64,000 nucleotides of DNA, from positions 204,572 to 268,571 of the forward strand of contig BQMJ01000017.1 of NCBI GenBank assembly GCA_025991245.1, written 5' to 3'. Below the pieces are notes generated by a model. It worked only from the letters and a program-made list of their open reading frames with translations. It had not been told where the DNA came from and made no database searches. Within the stretch, counting starts at the first letter, position 1, and each line of letters begins with the position of its first letter. Shown one piece after another: positions 35,684-48,100 of this stretch. Source of the DNA: Galdieria partita. Its lineage: Eukaryota; Rhodophyta; Bangiophyceae; Galdieriales; Galdieriaceae. Both the position numbers and the translations under genes were made by a program.

Positions 35684-35985
35684 TCAATCGAGCGACAGAA
35701 TGACCACATTGGCGATTTCGTGAAGAGCAAAGTGCTTTTAAGGACTTTTACTGTTCTTATAGGTAAAAATAAAATTTGTGGAGAAAACAAATCCAAACAT
35801 TATTTCTCCAGAAACGAATCATTTCTTCCATCAAATAAAGACACTCATAGGTTCATAAAAGAACACGGTTCATGGAATCGGTAATACTCTTAGTTGCTCA
35901 CAAAATCATCTTTCCCATTTCGTCTTTTGCTGTGGACTGTCTTTCTGATTTCAGTGTGACAGTTTCGTTATTTACATACTTTTCA
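35684..35985. other. Divergent promoter region
   Basis: About 300 bases between the divergent plastid-protein and RPC6 start codons. The frame upstream of the RPC6 ATG is open but not conserved-looking. No specific promoter elements identified. Confidence 0.45.
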
Positions 35986-37198
35986 ATGGCAACGGACATA
36001 GAAAAACTAGAAGAGATTGTTTTACGAGTAGCTTCCGTTGAACCATATGGTTAGTCTGCAGAGATTATGTGCCCACGTGTGAGAAAGCATAGTGTCTAGG
36101 TGTCACCGATGAAGAAATCAGGAAGAATTTACCTGAAAATGTCTCACCAAACGAAAGGTTGCAGACATATAACAATCTGTTGCAGCGTGGAAGACTTCAG
36201 TTGAAGAAACTTCATGGAAAGCTTTTCTATCAAGCAGTATGTGTTGTTCCAACTTGTCGTTCATTCGCAACTTATCGTTGTAGGTCGAGGAACATTTTGC
36301 TAATAAGTTGCAAGGGTTAACAGCAGAAGAGCGTTTGGTGTATAGCCACGTCGAAGAAGCCGGAAATAAAGGAATATGGACAAGGTAAGCAGATATTAAA
36401 AGTAATTTGGTGTTGCTAACCACGTACTAGAGACTTGAGAAACGTCAGTCGACTTCAACAGACTCAGTTGACCAAAATTTTAAAAAATTTGGAGCTGAAG
36501 AAACTTGTTAAGCCATTCAAATCTGTCAAGTCGAAAAACAAAAAGGTAGTATATTCGTGCTTTGAAATATGGAGTTGCTTTTGAAACCTTTTTAGCTGTA
36601 TATGCCTTTTGATCTAGAGCCATCGGTTGATGTTACTGGTGGTCCTTGGTATTGCAATCAAGAATTTGACGCAGAATTCTTTGATATATTGTATAAACAG
36701 TCTTTGCGGTTTATTCGTGGAAGTTCCACAGCTGTTACCGTTGGGGAAGTAGCAAATCATATCACGTCTTTGGGAATATCCAAAGAAAAGTTAGAGGTTA
36801 GCTTTTTGGTTTGTTAAGTCGAGCAATGTGAAAGTATTATCATAACTTTTAGATCAACGATTTTGAAAGTCTCTTGCAAACCATGATTTACGATGGAGTT
36901 ATCGAAAAGTTGAGTAAGCGGAGCGAGAGTGGGAATTCAATTGTCGTGTATCGTTCGTGTCGGTAAGTGATAAATTTTTCAAACAGAAAAGTTTGCAAAA
37001 GGAATTTAGTCACACCACACCCTTTGCAACTCTTGGAGAGGTCCCTTGTGGCATCTGTCCTGTATATAAGGTAAGTTGGAACGTTCAAAAGGAAAACGCA
37101 CCGAAAATTATGTTGTGTAGAGTTGTTCTATAGATGGTACGATATCTCCTGCTAACTGTATATATCTTCAAAAGTGGGAAGAAAGTTTGGAATTTTGA
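35986..37198 (+). CDS. POLR3F: RNA polymerase III subunit RPC6 (RPC34)
   Basis: Winged-helix subunit of the Pol III initiation subcomplex (with RPC3 and RPC7) that binds Brf1/TFIIIB for tRNA and 5S transcription. Eight exons: 35986-36049, 36100-36236, 36284-36384, 36431-36545, 36596-36796, 36853-36962, 37010-37070, 37121-37198; 288 residues. Signatures: AGNKGIWTRDLR joined to NVSRLQQTQLTKILKNLE, then LYMPFDLEPSVDVTGGPWY, the RPC6 core. The C-terminal cluster is VPCGICPVYK, then GTISPANCIYLQKWEESLEF, matching the Cys-rich Fe-S site of the family. The acceptor at 37009 was chosen by phase. Confidence 0.95.
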
Positions 37199-38629
37199 CA
37201 CTCCTTTCAACGCAACTTTTTTGAAGTTGTCCTGCTTTTCATATTGTTTTGTATCCAATTTTCTTGAATGAAATACTTTATGGATTCTACAATGGCACAC
37301 TGAACTCCTAAGGATGTCAAATGCTTGTAAGAGACTCTCATTTCTGTTAAAGAAAAGACGAAAAGTTCTTGTATATGCGGAATTAAGTTGCTGTCCATTT
37401 TCGTATGTTTATCTACTTGATTACAAAGAAATAACTGAAAGCACTTTGTAGATTTCAAATCGAAAGCTGTGCAAAACATGGTATCGCGGAATCGATAAAG
37501 TTTCGATTGCTTGTTTTCTTGTCTTCAGTAGTAGTTACTTTTCTGTTCCACCGGAAAAATCTTCAAAACTTGCATTCGCAAAAATTCACGCAAGTGAAGT
37601 CTAATTATTATAATCATTCCCAGTTGACTCAGACCCTGTCGTATAGAGAAGCAACAGTTGTTTCAAATCATTGAGTACATATGTAGTATGTCTAGTTGAT
37701 TTCTAATTCTTTTTTAACCAATTATGAGATTACAAGTGGTGAAAATGCATCACCACTACCAACCATTCTTCTCCTCAAAAGACTCGTTAGTTTGAAAATT
37801 TCTAAAGTATAAACTCAATTGTTGACGCTTTACAGATATGCAATTCTCGGAAAAGATATCTTGCTTAGCTTTCAATAGGCCTTGAGTTTTAGATTCATTA
37901 GAGAATATAAGAATTCATTACATTTTGGGTGCAAAATATCTTGCTGAATGCGTTAGATTCTCTTTCATGATTCCGAGTTCTTATTTTTCCTATTAAAGAA
38001 TACTTTATGGCTATTATTGGTTACTCAAAGTCATGTTTCTCATCAATTGCTCGAGCTCCATCTTATTGAATTCACTGTCTTCATATATTATTGCTTCTCG
38101 AATTAGAGAATTTCTCCCATTGTGGACCATTTCTTTAAAGAATTTTATCAACTCATCTAGATGAGAAGCTCACGTTGCCATTCAATTTCATTCATTCGAC
38201 TAGAAAAGTTTATCCAATCTTTTAACTTTCAAAATGAGGATTTTGGATTTTATTTTCTAAGAACCGATACAACTGTTGAAACTAACGGTGTTGCTCTTCA
38301 AGTTGTATATCAACAAGAATCTTTTTTAGATCACACTCTTGTATTCATCGATAAAAAATAGGGGGTGTCAATAGAAAGCGAATCACGAGTCTGCTGAAAA
38401 GGGCCTCACTCCAAACTTCTTACAAAGAAATAGTTGGCAACCCATTTGGCTGCCTCAATCTATCTCGTCTTCTTAGTGTTATACAAATCTCAAAGTGTTT
38501 TGATCATTCATAACGTTCAGTAGACTCATGTTTTTTTAAAACCAAGGTGACCTTTATCAAACTGTCTAATTTCCATTTTAAAATTGGTTAAACCAAGCAT
38601 AAAGTTGTTCATCTTCCAATAGAATAAAT
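37199..38629. other. Gene-poor stretch with coding relics
   Basis: About 1.4 kb of AT-rich DNA beginning the subtelomeric transition. On the plus strand, 38161-38361 (ATG to TAG, 66 codons) continues upstream in the same frame across one stop (PIVDHFFKEFYQL before it), as in a decayed C-terminal coding region. On the minus strand, 37479-37207 is a 90-codon ATG frame with ordinary composition but no recognised family. Neither is supported as a functional gene. Confidence 0.35.
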
Positions 38630-41261
38630 TCATTGTTTGTCTTGTTTTTCCAGAAACTCATGTATTCCGTCAATAATCAAGGGAATGTCCTGATCTGCTA
38701 TACCATAGCGGGATAAACGTGTATCATTTAAATAAGGAAAAGACTTTGGAGTGAACAAATTCAGTTGACGAGCATAACGTTCAATTACAGGAGCCTCAGC
38801 AAAACCACAATATTCTCTTAAAAAAGTATTCCAATCAAATGAAGAACTCAAAGAACTGGATGCAACATTTTCTTCGCCTCTCACGTGCATCACATTCATA
38901 TCCATCCTTGGACGAGTATTTCTTCTTTCCATCCTTCCACTATTCCTTTCAGATTCTTCAAATGGAATACGCCTTAATAAATCAACAAACGAATTGTTCA
39001 ACAAATCAGAGAGTGGTTTCAGTTGTTCCAACCATCCAGCATTGTCATCAAACACTCTTTCAAGATCTTCACTAGCCTTGCAACCTAAAAAGTTTCGCAA
39101 AGATGTAGTTGAACATACTACAACTTGACAATGAGGAGGTATCCATAACCATTCTTCTCGTATATTCTGTGGTTGTCTTTCAGAGTTGATAGAACTGTGA
39201 ACAATATTATTATTATTGTCTTCATAATAAACTCCACTATTCAATATCCAATTCTGATTACTCCTAAATTGTTTGGAAACTTCTTCAGTATACTTGTCGC
39301 TTACAATCAACTGAATGGCTCTTAAATTATTCTGCATCAATTCAAGCTGTGACGCCACTGGATGTAAAAATTTAGCAACTTCTGCCTTAATCATTGAACG
39401 TCCAACTCCAGAACTTGACAACTGAAAACACTTCAATGCAATACCTATCAAATATACTCTCTTCTTGGTGGTTTCAGTCTCCATCGGTGTCCGCTCTGAA
39501 GAAGATTCACCTTGAATAGCAAGGAAAGAATTGTCTTTCATATCTGTTACTCGAATAAGAACATCAGGTCCATTGGAGTTTTGTCGAATAGGAATAAATA
39601 TTCCATCTTTTGATAAATACTTTTCAAAAAATGGTTTCCAAGTATTGATATGGTAAGTTTCTTCGTTAGCACTATCGATTCCACTCACTGTCGAGCTAAA
39701 TGCTGGAACATAATTGGGAATAGGATCCACTTAAGCTGCCAATGGTTTCAGTAGATTCTATTGATATATGTTCTACACAACTATGTCGAAATATACTCAA
39801 TTCTCCTAGTTTGGAACAGAAACACCATCGAACATAAAGAATAAGAGTAAATATAATTTCAAATTTGAAACCACGACTCGAAGGTGAATCCAATCGACTG
39901 ATCGATGAAAATAAACTACAAACAAATCGAAGAGGAGGAATAGTCCAATATCGCGATTGAATATGCTTTAGTACAATCTTTGGAAAAACCAACTTGAAAT
40001 ATGTTTCATTTCTGCCTCTAACAGGTATCCTGCTTGCTTCGTCTTGTTCACTTCTCGAGCAACTCACATAATAAAAACCAAAATGATTGGCAATATCCAA
40101 AACATATTCAGAATGGCTTCCTGTTCCTAAACCACCAAATAGAGTCTCTCTCTTTGGAATACGAAATTCTAAAATACTCGCAAGAAGCATTGAAGAAAAA
40201 ACAATCATTGATTCGGGTGTCATACGAGAAAGAGTTACTACGAGAGAAGTAGTCGGAGCAATTTTCTCCATTTCCTCTTTCATTTCATCCTCTGAAAGAT
40301 CACAAAAACTATTACAACTCTCACATGCCTTTCCCAATTCATTTAAAACATGAACAACATAGTAAGGAACACCACCTGTATAATCATACACTTGTTTGAA
40401 GAACCAATCATGTCCCTCAGGATGACTCGGAAACAATACTTTTAGAATAGGTACATTATGACAAGTAGCATTCTGTATAAAGTACTTGACAGTTGCTTCT
40501 GAAAAAGGATCCAGCCGAAGAAAATTTAACGCTATTCGGGAAGGCATTGCATCCTCTTCTCTACTAATTATACAATCCGATCTCCCCGCAACAATACAAA
40601 TGACAAAAGGTTGACTTACAACCACTGATAAAACTCTAAAGAAGGCACGGTACACGTTGTGCAGTCGATTTGCTCCTTGTGAAACCATCAATTCCTGAAA
40701 CATTTTGAATTTGTCGCCTTCTAAAGCTCCAATTTCGTCAATAAACAGATATAAATAACGTTTCTTGGTGACTTGCAAGAGTTTCTGAAGCCATTCTTTG
40801 GGACTACCAATACAGGAAAGAACTTGCGAAAGTAACTTCGCACGTTTTCGGAATTGCGCGAGTGCCTCCTTGCTTATCCACTCCAAAAGCGTATCTTCAA
40901 AACATGTTCCCCTCGGCACATCGAGAAGACTCAACACAACATATAACGTCTCGTGTAACAGAGCGTGTAGAGCTTGTTCTCCTACATTCTCCCCTTCTGC
41001 AATGCCAGGGAGACCATTTTTATCTAAATATTGCAATAAAAACTCTTTGTTGATTGAAAGGAACCTTTGGAAATGCTGCCCGAAGGCGCTTTTGCCGCTC
41101 CCATACATTTGCGGAGCGTAGCTGACGTGAGGTCGAAGCATTGTCGATGTACCGTCTTGTTCCAAAGGATACGATAGTAGAAAACTTTCTAGAACTTGCA
41201 ATACCGCTGATTCTCTATTGACAAGGGGAAATTTGATACTTTCAACACGAATAGTGTTCAT
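38630..41261 (-). CDS. STAND/AAA-like NTPase with nuclease-like and SAM-like C-terminal domains (paralogue A)
   Basis: Large protein of unknown role. Two exons, complement(41261-39779, 39729-38630), 860 residues; the 49-nt intron (GTGTAG donor, CTTAAG acceptor) resolves what looks like a frameshift. N-terminal FPLVNRESAVLQVL opens an ATPase domain. P-loop APQMYGSGKSAF lacks the first Gly of the usual motif; Walker B is YLYLFIDEIG; sensor VICIVAGRSD; TGGVPYYVVHVL is a STAND/ATPase_2-type motif. The second half has GIFIPI, then NGPDVLIRV and VYLIGIALKC, spaced like a PD-(D/E)xK nuclease core. The last ~60 residues (FLREYCGFAEAPVIERYA, YGIADQDIPLIIDGI) look SAM-like. Resembles RHS/Crinkler-type or archaeal-ATPase-plus-nuclease proteins. 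Confidence 0.65.
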
Positions 41262-43060
41262 TCTGTAAACTCACAACAACCACAACAGATCACCGAATCA
41301 CACAACAATAATCCAATTGAGGGAATCATTTCAGTGCCGCAAAAGTTCTTGAAGAAAGTTTAAGCTGTTCTGTAAGAGTAGTGTATAGGCTACGTATGAG
41401 AGCTTATAGTATAGTCCTACTTGCAATTGACTTTGTTGTTTTCCCTGTGACATAGTTATTTGTTTTCACAGTGGACAAATAACGGATTGACTCACTTCCA
41501 GAACATTGTGTAAATTCAACAAACAAACACATTTGGGAAACTTTATCGTCTTGAGTAGATAATCTGTTTGCTTGTTTTTTTAGTGTGATAATCACTTTGG
41601 GTATAAAGTTTGCTTCTAAATTTGTTGTTGGCATTTCAGTTCGGAGGACTTTCTTTGGTTGTAAAAGTCGAGTTTTTACCTCTCTTTGAATTCATTTAAA
41701 AAGTGCAACGTTTCATTTTGAACATTGGTTTCCACTCAACTTTTAGTATCTGCTTTGTAGTCTCTAGTATTCAAGCGAAAATCAACTGTGTTTATTTCGA
41801 GAATAATGTCTTGATAAAAGGTTCCAAACTTGCACTGAGTTTTAGTAATTGATCCAGTAAGACCTGTTATAAGTCAGCTTTATTTGATTGGGTGTTGTTT
41901 GAAAGTAGTTTGATTAGGGAATTGTTCTACAGAGTCTTGTGAAATAGGGTTGAAAGTCCGCTTTGAACATATTTTGCAGTGATCCAACTAGATTCTCAGC
42001 AATGTCTTGTGTTTGTTGAATAGTTTGCAATTTCCATATGTCAGACTTTTGTCTATTGAGAGACTCTTGTGAAAGTGAAAAAGACGAGCTATAGTTGACT
42101 ATGCCTGATTTTTGAACAGTCAATGACACTGCATGTCTTCATCAACCCTATTTCTCTATTGCAAATTTAGTTGAGATCCGGAATCGAACAGCTAGCAAAC
42201 CTAATTCTTGCTGTGACTTGTTTCGAGGCAACTGATGAAATGAAGTTTCTACTCAAAACTTACAGCCCAAGTCTAACTGTGAATGCTGGAGTAACCACAA
42301 CAGAGATACGAAAATGTAAAATGATTACGAGTTAGGTTGCGTTGATTATAGTGACTGATTGATTTAGTGATAAAGCTTTAAATGATTCATTTTTAAATGA
42401 CTATAGTTGAGTACAATCATTTTGTGCGGATTCATGATTAATCGGTATTCTATGATTCCGTTACAACTTTGCATAATCTTCTCTAGGAAGGCGTGTGTAT
42501 TTTTCTTCTTGAAAAAAAACGATCGATATTCTCTTGGAGCATTCATTCAATCCAATTACATGCATAGCTTGTAGAATATTTTCCATTCCTTCTTCGAATA
42601 AATTATATCTTACCTTCCACAATTTCTTCTTGGATTTTTGAGTCAAATAAAACGAAACTATAAGTTGACAGTTCAAGAGTGTTCAGCTAGTCCCCTTCGA
42701 TAGCTACACCACCAGTTGGACTTCATTCAAACAGAGTTGTCAATTGTAAAGATATGAATGATCAAACTCAATATGGTCTCTGACATTGTATTTGCAAGTA
42801 GCATAAAGATAACAATATTCTAAACGATGTTCTCGTGATAAGAAAAGTAAACAGTTAATACTTTTTTATACATACACTCTGTGATTGAAAGAATCTGTGA
42901 AAAAGAATGACGAGTGATCTAGGTGATTAGATGACTTTTGACGCTGTTCTATGACAATCATCATATACTTTAGAATACCACTAGTACATTTCAAACATAT
43001 TTAATTCAAATGTTCCAGAGATAATTATCGAATGAACAATTGAATATAAGAATTCAAACT
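41262..43060. other. Spacer between the two NTPase paralogues, T-rich repeat and a coding relic
   Basis: About 1.8 kb. 41.4-42.2 kb is T-rich and shows short similarities (GTCAGACTTTTGTCTATTGA-like) to repeats at 48.3 and 50.4 kb. On the minus strand, 42676-42461 is open (GMENILQAMHVIGLNECSK; EEKYTRLPREDYAKL), and upstream at about 42850-42760 the same frame reads HRLEYCYLYATCKYNVRDH before stops. This looks like a broken gene of unknown family, on the same strand as the NTPase genes. Confidence 0.4.
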
Positions 43061-45166
43061 CTATTGCCAACTTGAGAAACTGTGACGAACTCTTCGAAGT
43101 AAGTCGGGTCCAAAATCCCCAAAAAGGGGACGATCAGAAGAGAATGCTCTTTCAAGTCCATTCAATATTTCTTTGTCAATGAGCATTTCTACATCTCTTT
43201 CACACAGAATAACAAGTTCACAATTGGAAGGAATCGTAAAAGATTCACTTTCAATAGACATTCCACTACTGTAACAACGACTTTGATCACCCAACTCACG
43301 TGAAACATTGAATGACAATTTTGTACTAACTACAATAAGCATACAATGATTCTTATCAGGTGCGTTGGATAAAACTTGAATAGAAACAGGAACAAGAAAT
43401 TTTTCTGCTTCTTCAATAATATCTGACCAGCCAATTCGTTCAGAATTCCAACGACCTTTGCAAGCAACTCCCACAATAAGAACTTTAGAATCAACAGGAG
43501 ATTGCAACTTGAACATAATATCAGGACTATACGAAGTGGTGTCTACTGGAATATAGACTTTGTCAAAATAAAGTGCTTCTTGAATAATCTTGTTCCATTC
43601 ATTACTTTCATAAGTTTTCCGTTTCTTGTTTGATTCACTCCTTGATTCAGAAACACCAACAGATCTCATGTAATCAAGAGGTGAAGGTTCCCTGATAGGA
43701 AGTTTCATTTCTTTAAATACGGCGGATAACTGACATAACAACTCCCTAAACTCATTTCGTACTTTGGACGAAAGTATCCAAACAAGTCGCATAGCAACAA
43801 TTCCTTCAAATACTCGACACTTTGAAGAAAAGAAACAATCAACTGGCTGTAACTTGAGTGATCCAAGAAGTATCTTTTCTAATAACGAGCGAGATGATAG
43901 GTACTCAAAGTTTCCAACGAAAACCTTTGGAATCAGCACTTGAAAAGTATCCCGCTCAATAGGATATCGATAGAGTCCCATTTCATTAACAGCGTCAAAC
44001 AAATAATATCCCGAGTTTAGTGCATCATATACTTTGAAAGGTATATGAAACAGAGCCATCATCAATAATATGCCAAATTCAGTCTTTTTGTCCTCGTCTG
44101 AAGTTGATATGGGTTGTATAAACGGTTCAGCACAGATTCTTTGGAAACTATCCTCATTCATACATGACAAACATTCATCTTTCGACCCAAAAGACTGTCC
44201 TCTTGTTTGTACAAAATTCAAAAGCATATTCACTGCACGTGTAAGCAAACCAGGGACTCCACCGGTACATTCCAATAGTGCCTCTGCCAATTCATCTACT
44301 GAAAACGAAGAACTACATAGAATATCACAAATACGATGTTGAACTTGTCCTTTGAGAGTGCTCTTTTCAAGGAATTCAACGATATTGGAAGAGCTTAAAG
44401 GTGATAACGAAATAAAATGTAGCAACACCCTTGGTCCAAAAGCCACAGAATTCTTAATTCTTAAACCAGTGCTTTTCCCAACAACAATAAAGAATATATT
44501 GTCTCGTTTACAAAGTTGCCTAATAATACCGAAGAAGTCGTTATATGGAAAAACTTCACCATCTTGGGTCCTTTCGAAATCAAATGAGCCGTAACTTTCG
44601 TTTAGAGTACCAACTTCATCAAACGCCACAAGAAGAAACTGATCAGTACGCATGTTAAAGACTTCACGGATTCTCTTAACTAACACAGTAGTCCTAAGTT
44701 GCAGGTCGTTGTAACACTCGTCCGGATCTGGTTGTCTATGACCCGATCGTAGACAGGCGGACTTATAAAGAAGGTATTGAACAGCCCATTTTAAGTTCCT
44801 TTTTTCAATAATCGGATAAGTTGGTTCGAGGTCTCTCAAGTCCACGTACAACAGGGTGGAAGTTTTCAACTTGTCTAAAAACTCTTTCTTGGAAGAATTC
44901 GAAGCAAAAGAAGCAATGGAAGTTTCACTAAACTTCCGTATCAACTCCAAATAGTTAACACAAAAATTAGTCTTGCCGGATCCAAACATGTGAGGCGAAA
45001 ATGGGATCGTCAAACGGTAATAGGAACTGTTTGATCGACCGCTAAGTTGTTTTCGGCTTTCTTGAAGTTCGTAAAGTTCTTCTGTAACGCGGTACACATC
45101 CTCTTCACGATCTACAAAAACAGGCTTGAACGTGTCACGAGGAACCCACTTATCACCGAACATCAT
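43061..45166 (-). CDS. STAND/AAA-like NTPase with nuclease-like C-terminal region (paralogue B)
   Basis: Intronless paralogue of the gene at 38630-41261; 701 residues from ATG 45166. FVDREEDVYRVTEEL at the N-terminus resembles archaeal ATPase (ATPase_2) openings. P-loop SPHMFGSGKTNF again lacks the first Gly; Walker B FLLVAFDEVG; sensor FFIVVGKSTG; LHFISLSPLSSSNIVEFL aligns with LNFLRLDPFSEATVKYFI of paralogue A; then CTGGVPGLLTRAVNML. The C-terminal half has KVYIPV, YSPDIMFKL and LIVGVACKGRWN, a PD-x(n)-CK arrangement fitting a restriction-endonuclease-like fold. CELVILCERDVEMLI and GLERAF also align with A. B lacks A's SAM-like tail. Long intact ORF implies recent selection. Confidence 0.65.
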   Translation of the reverse strand: MMFGDKWVPRDTFKPVFVDREEDVYRVTEELYELQESRKQLSGRSNSSYYRLTIPFSPHMFGSGKTNFCVNYLELIRKFSETSIASFASNSSKKEFLDKLKTSTLLYVDLRDLEPTYPIIEKRNLKWAVQYLLYKSACLRSGHRQPDPDECYNDLQLRTTVLVKRIREVFNMRTDQFLLVAFDEVGTLNESYGSFDFERTQDGEVFPYNDFFGIIRQLCKRDNIFFIVVGKSTGLRIKNSVAFGPRVLLHFISLSPLSSSNIVEFLEKSTLKGQVQHRICDILCSSSFSVDELAEALLECTGGVPGLLTRAVNMLLNFVQTRGQSFGSKDECLSCMNEDSFQRICAEPFIQPISTSDEDKKTEFGILLMMALFHIPFKVYDALNSGYYLFDAVNEMGLYRYPIERDTFQVLIPKVFVGNFEYLSSRSLLEKILLGSLKLQPVDCFFSSKCRVFEGIVAMRLVWILSSKVRNEFRELLCQLSAVFKEMKLPIREPSPLDYMRSVGVSESRSESNKKRKTYESNEWNKIIQEALYFDKVYIPVDTTSYSPDIMFKLQSPVDSKVLIVGVACKGRWNSERIGWSDIIEEAEKFLVPVSIQVLSNAPDKNHCMLIVVSTKLSFNVSRELGDQSRCYSSGMSIESESFTIPSNCELVILCERDVEMLIDKEILNGLERAFSSDRPLFGDFGPDLLRRVRHSFSSWQ

Positions 45167-48100
45167 CGCCAAACAAAATCGGGAACAATGTGATCGGCGG
45201 TGTTTGCTGATAAATGATTTACTTACTAGGCTTCAAAGAATTTCTCGCTTAGGAAAAGATAAAAAAAACTCTAAAAATAAACTTGCTTTGGTATTGGAAG
45301 AGTCATAAACTACCTCGCATATGTTTTATTTTATGAAATACATTTGGTTTTCTCTATTCAATTCTATTTAGCACTATTTTGCTTAAGCTCTTTGTCAATA
45401 AAGCTTTCTAAAAACTTGGCTAACCTTTCGCTAAGAAACTATATGGTTTGTAACTTCCAAGGATAGCCAACGCACATCCTTATTGGCTTCTCGCAATAGT
45501 TTCATTGTTGTGGTTGCAGAACTAATGGCGAAGTAGCTTTACTGATACCCTCTTTAAAGTTTCTTTACAGAATTTTTCTTGTTCGAATTTTAACAAGAAA
45601 TCTTTTGAAAATTGCATAAAGAAAGTTTTTGATTCTTTTTGAGTATTGTCGAAACCGTTTATTCGTTTGGTCTTAGCCTTCAATGACTGGGCTTTAACCT
45701 TGAGTTTTATGTGGCATTTAAAGGTATATTTTCAGTCCCAATGTATGTAGTCTGCAGCTTAGAACCACTTTGAGAACTGTTGATCCTTATGTCTTGGTCT
45801 GTATGAAGGTATTTAATGTCTGTAATGTCGTGGAAAACATCCTAGATAATGAGGCTCCTAGTTGTCTTTGAGTTTGAATACTTGTCACTTGTAAATGTCT
45901 TGTAATGTTGTTACGAATCCTCGTTTTTACTTCAGTCATCGAGGTCCTTATCTACATTCAAAATTGATTCTGTGTTGATCGAACACCCTGCCGGTTTCTT
46001 ATTCGTCAGTTCGTGTCTAGTAAAGGTCTGACTTTCCAATCGGAGAGAAGAGACTGCCCTTGAAAACTGGGCTGCGAACTTCAAAAGCTACTCCTACTCC
46101 TGCTCTGCAAAAAGCACAATTAGACTCAATTTGATCGTAGAAAAAGTCTTTGTGCCATTTTGCTTGATTCCTCGTTGCCCTTACCTGAGGATAGCACTTG
46201 GAGTGTAAAAGACCAAGAGTTCATCTTTGGTCAATTCAAAGCCAGAATTGGAAAGAAGAAACGAATTTCTGGAAAAGCTTTGTCAAGCGAGAGGATGTGC
46301 TACGAATGGAAAGTGGGAGTTTTTTTTGGAAATAACTACCATAGCATTGAGCATTCTTTGTTCTACAGATAAGAATAGTGTTAAAGAGGATATTTCAGGA
46401 ATAGTAACATTGTCAACTCCTTGTAACCTGAGATAGTGGCAAATACTTACTTATGGAAATATTTATTTTATTTATATTATTGGCGAAAACATAAAGCAAA
46501 CTAAATAGATCGTTTGATAAATATCCAAATTATTTTCAAGACCAAAGCAAAGGGAGAAATATTCGCTACGAGACCAAACCTTGAACACTATGATAAGGTA
46601 GACCAGTGTATGTTGAATCGACAAAGTGCAGAGATCTCGAAAAATGTTGTATTTGAAGCAAGTTTTCTAGTAAAGGATTCAATGAATGAGATGAAATAAA
46701 AAAGATTGTCCAAGTATATATCAAATTTAGAGGTCATACCCATATTTTAAGGCTCCTTTGGGAAATAGCTTTAAACCGAATTTCAAGCACGATTCATTGA
46801 ATTTGGTAAACACATGCTCTATTTTTTCATTTGGTTTCTTCTATCGATATCCACGACATGTAAAAAATGTATGCAAAAAAAGTGAACGTGGTAAAAGAAA
46901 GGCGAATATGACTCGTTCAAATAGTTACTGCTCAAAGAATTTACTCGAATTATTCGGTTGATTGATAAATTTTATTGGCAAGTTCAAGAATTATAAAGAA
47001 AGTTATGGGTTTTTAGAGCCTTGTACACTCAAGCGACAATCAATCAACCGTTTCTTTTCATTCTACTTCACGTGTCATTGAAGCTCTTCTCGTCTTAAAG
47101 CTTTTGTAGCTTTGGCAGTATGTAAGAGAGTATGGAACAGAAAGAGAATAGATTCATTTTTATTTCTCAAATAGTGAAAAGTGGCAAAAGTAACAACAAA
47201 AAAGGCCAAGAGATTGCACAATAGAGATCATCATACTATACAAGGAGAATCCACTGAGAAAGAATGGAATTCAAACTACAATCCAACTTTATTTCTAGAC
47301 ACAGAAGGAAGAAAGACAGTAGTACTACAAAAGAAGGAACAAAAAATCAACTGCTTTTTAATATATAACAAAATAGCCTATCTGACGAATGAATCTCTGA
47401 ATTCAATCATTCTTAAAAAATAAAAATTGAACAAGAAAGTTATAAGAGTACATATTGAGAAGCCGACAAAGTGATTTTGAGTCCTGTTGAGAATAGATAA
47501 AAGAGACTTAAAATGTTTCAACCAAAATTCAAAATTCATTGTTGGGGAATTCAAGAAGACTAACAGTGTAATAACCATCATAATCTTCGTCATAGTCATT
47601 TTAGTGTCATTAAGGGGAAATAATTATAGAATACTTGGAGCTTACAGAAATGATTCAACTTGAATGAATTTGGCAATCGACAATTGAAAACGTTTTTCTA
47701 TGTAAAATGGATTTGAAACATCCTTATAAAGGAGAATTGGGTTTCGACTCAAATTCGTCTGGCAGAATTGCCCAAATGGATACAAATATAGTAGAATTGT
47801 AACCATGGACAGATGAGTTTTGAATCACAAGAACATTTCAAGTACAGAATAGAAGCAAGAAAGAAGCTGCGTATTAACTCAATTCATTTTGTTGGATAGT
47901 AGCATTGTGATGCGTAAACAGATTCAAGATTCAGTGAAAGTAAAATAATTCCGCTTCAATGGAATAATACTGCCTCAAAGCAAAACGATAAATTTCGACA
48001 GTAATGCCTAAAACGTCAAAGAATAGGTTTCGAGAAACTTTTCAAGACCAAACTTTGCCATCAAGACCTGCTAGTGTTGGTTGTAAACTTTCAAGATTTG

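Noticed and set aside
39696-39779. Apparent frameshift splitting NTPase paralogue A into two genes or a pseudogene
   Set aside because: A 49-nt GT-AG intron (39730-39778) in matching phase joins both frames to a whole number of codons, and paralogue B shows the two halves belong to one protein.
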